A stretch of 64,000 bases of DNA. Origin: Vagococcus fluvialis (GTDB taxonomy: Bacteria; Bacillota; Bacilli; Lactobacillales; Vagococcaceae). Below the pieces are notes generated by a model. The model was not told where the DNA came from, did no database searches, and saw only the letters and a list, made by a program, of their open reading frames with translations. Each line of letters begins with the position of its first letter. The stretch's first letter is position 1. The DNA is taken from assembly GCF_003337315.1 (NCBI RefSeq), contig NZ_QPJV01000001.1:310001-374000 (forward strand). Reading direction: 5' to 3'. Both the position numbers and the translations under genes were made by a program. Below are positions 62,332-64,000 of the stretch, piece by piece.

Positions 62332-62368
62332 AAAAACACTTAAGGATATAAATTCCTTAAGTGTTTTT
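62332..62368. terminator. Bidirectional terminator between FusB-like and CofE-like genes
   Basis: AAAAACACTTAAGGA and TCCTTAAGTGTTTTT are perfectly complementary around a 7-base loop. Confidence 0.92.
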
Positions 62369-62369
62369 A

Positions 62370-63560
62370 CTATTTTGTAAAGTTATCGAAGTATCCTTGA
62401 ATGAAAACAATCGGTGTTCCTTTGTCTCCACTACCTGATGTTAAGTCTGCTAAAGAACCAATTAAGTCAGTTAACTGACGAGGTGTTGTTCCTTGTGCTT
62501 CCATAGAACCAGTTAAATCTTCATCTTTTTCGTTAATATGTTTTTTAATAGCTGCTTCTAAATCTGCTCCACGTAAATCAGAGAAGTTATTATCAGCTAA
62601 GTATTTTAATTTGACTTCATTAGGTGTTCCTTCAAGTCCTGAAGTAAAGGCTGGTGAAACAACTGGATCAGCAAGTTCCCAAATTTTCCCAACTGGATCT
62701 TTGAAAGCTCCGTCTCCGTAAACCATAACTTCTACTAGCTTACCTGTTTCTTTTTGAAGCATCTCTTGAATTTTTTCAACTACCGGCTGACAGTTTCTAG
62801 GGAATAATTTTACCCCTTCTTCTGTTGATTTGTTAGAACCAAGCAAGCCATAATTTTCGTTAAAGCCACTTCCATCTACAGATTCAGATAAAATATCATC
62901 TAAAGTGTAAACTTTTTCAGCACCATTATTTTCTAAAATACGTTTTGTACGGTAACGAGTATGGATATCACAAGTTAAGACATTTTTAGTGTAATCTAAA
63001 ATTGTTTTAGGTTTTTGAGAGAAAATAACCTCACACTCAGCACCTTCTGCTACAACTAATTCTTTATAATATTCTATGTAGTCAACACCTGTAAAAGTGT
63101 GTTTGCTGAATCCAAAAAGTTCTCTAAATTCTGCTTCACTTAATACATCAGTCCAAGGGTTAATTCCTTTTTCATCTAAGGCATCTAGAGAAACAATATG
63201 GTTTCCAACTTCATCAGAAGGATAGCTCATCATTAAAACAACTTTTTTAGTTCCTCTGGCAATTCCTTTTAACAGATTAGAAAAACGATTACGACTGAAA
63301 ATTGGGAAAATAACTCCAACAGTTGATTCACCAAATTTACTAGTTACATCTTTAGCAATTTGATCAATTGATGCGTAGTTTCCTTGCGCTCTTGCAACAA
63401 TCGATTCTGTGATTGCTACGATATCTTTATCTTGTACTGTGAAACCTTCTGCTTTTGAGGCATTAAGTACACTTTCAACAACAATCGATTCAATATTATC
63501 CCCTTCATTAATAATAGGACAACGTAAACCTCTTGTAACTGTTCCAACTGTGCGTTCCAA
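62370..63560 (-). CDS. CofE-like protein (coenzyme F420-0:L-glutamate ligase family)
   Basis: This protein of about 396 residues belongs to the F420 gamma-glutamyl ligase family: an opening ERTVGTVTRGLRCPIINEGD, a DIVAITESIVARAQGNY segment, IFPIFSRNRFSNLLKGIARG, CDIHTRYRTKRILENNGA and VEVMVYGDGAFKDPVGKIWE. Archaeal CofE adds glutamate to F420, a cofactor not known in Lactobacillales, so the substrate here must differ. The TTG at 63560 is preferred: AAAGGAG lies nine bases upstream, inside the longer ATG-started frame. It is divergent from a LysR gene that may control it. Confidence 0.8.
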   Translation of the reverse strand: MERTVGTVTRGLRCPIINEGDNIESIVVESVLNASKAEGFTVQDKDIVAITESIVARAQGNYASIDQIAKDVTSKFGESTVGVIFPIFSRNRFSNLLKGIARGTKKVVLMMSYPSDEVGNHIVSLDALDEKGINPWTDVLSEAEFRELFGFSKHTFTGVDYIEYYKELVVAEGAECEVIFSQKPKTILDYTKNVLTCDIHTRYRTKRILENNGAEKVYTLDDILSESVDGSGFNENYGLLGSNKSTEEGVKLFPRNCQPVVEKIQEMLQKETGKLVEVMVYGDGAFKDPVGKIWELADPVVSPAFTSGLEGTPNEVKLKYLADNNFSDLRGADLEAAIKKHINEKDEDLTGSMEAQGTTPRQLTDLIGSLADLTSGSGDKGTPIVFIQGYFDNFTK

Positions 63561-63681
63561 TAGAACTCGCTCCTTTATGCATATCATTTTGCATTCATAA
63601 ATTTTCTACTCTTGTACTATACATGGTTTTATGATATAAGTAAAATTAATATATAGTATATCTGATATAAGGAGGATTTAT

Positions 63682-64000
63682 ATGGTGAACAAACTTGATT
63701 TGTATCGTGTCTTCTATGAAGTGGCACAACATAAAAGTTTTTCAAAAGCTGCTAAAAGTCTTTATTTAACACAACCGGCCGTTAGTCAATCTATTTCCCA
63801 ACTAGAAACTGAATTAGATATCCGCCTCTTTAACCGTAACCCACAAGGAGTTATTTTAACTGAAGAAGGAAAACTACTGTACGATTATGTCCATTCTGCT
63901 CTTAACTTACTTAGTTCTGGAGAAAATAAAATGGAAGAGTTTAAAAACTTACAAGGTGGGAAAATTGCAATTGGTGTTGGTGATACTATTTCACGCTATT
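63682..64000 (+). CDS. LysR family transcriptional regulator (partial)
   Basis: The frame opens MVNKLDLYRVFYEVAQHKSF, continues SKAAKSLYLTQPAVSQSISQ and LETELDIRLFNR, the full LysR winged helix-turn-helix, and enters the effector domain (GGKIAIGVGDTISRY) before the window ends, after 106 codons. AAGGAGG seven to eight bases before the ATG fixes the start. It is divergent from the CofE-like gene across about 120 bases; AT-rich dyads there (GATATA..TATATC, about 63633-63668) could be its binding site. The regulated pathway is unknown. Confidence 0.9.
   Translation, partial: MVNKLDLYRVFYEVAQHKSFSKAAKSLYLTQPAVSQSISQLETELDIRLFNRNPQGVILTEEGKLLYDYVHSALNLLSSGENKMEEFKNLQGGKIAIGVGDTISRY

Overview
The window is low-GC Gram-positive DNA. 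Strong AGGAGG-type ribosome sites, TTG and GTG starts, an LPXTG surface protein, DUF1033 and DUF1831 genes, a BceAB-type exporter and a Trep_Strep/MptD ECF transporter all point to Lactobacillales. Enterococcaceae (Enterococcus or Vagococcus) is my best guess; this is inferred from gene content, not from a marker gene. No rRNA, tRNA, CRISPR array or complete insertion sequence was seen.

Layout. 1-20.6 kb is mostly chromosomal housekeeping: an ABC exporter (cut by the window edge), proC, a BceAB-like peptide-resistance transporter, a Na+/H+ antiporter, ftsK, an aldehyde dehydrogenase, topB, and the magnesium ATPase mgtA. mgtA lies downstream of an M-box riboswitch, a GNAT gene that looks frameshifted at its start, a second structured leader and a tiny membrane-protein ORF. 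mnmA and an MFS drug transporter with a leader peptide follow. 20.6-30.9 kb is an accessory island: two unknown membrane proteins and a type I restriction-modification locus (hsdM, fic, hsdS, recombinase, inverted silent hsdS, hsdR) built for phase variation by DNA inversion. It sits between mnmA and the DUF1831-cysteine desulfurase pair.

31.3-44.1 kb carries a cysteine desulfurase, cardiolipin synthase, an aldo/keto reductase, a D,D-carboxypeptidase, a PHP phosphatase, a YdcF protein, a three-gene ECF transporter under a Fur-box-like operator, and a cell-wall-anchored 5'-nucleotidase.

44.2-59.9 kb is an allantoin utilisation cluster: permease, allantoinase, allantoate amidohydrolase, ureidoglycine aminohydrolase, ureidoglycolate dehydrogenase, two oxamate carbamoyltransferase subunits (FdrA and DUF1116), carbamate kinase, ureidoglycine-glyoxylate aminotransferase, a PucR regulator, an alpha/beta hydrolase and an MFS transporter. 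Together these would take allantoin to oxalurate, and then to oxamate and carbamoyl phosphate, with ATP made by carbamate kinase. A shared motif, GTGCACTTTRRCTA, lies upstream of three of its transcription units. The third transferase subunit known from E. coli (YlbF/AllH) is not in the window.

60-64 kb has a DsbA-like oxidoreductase, a GNAT enzyme, a FusB/FusC-type EF-G-binding protein behind a textbook promoter and leader peptide, a CofE-like ligase, and the start of a LysR regulator.
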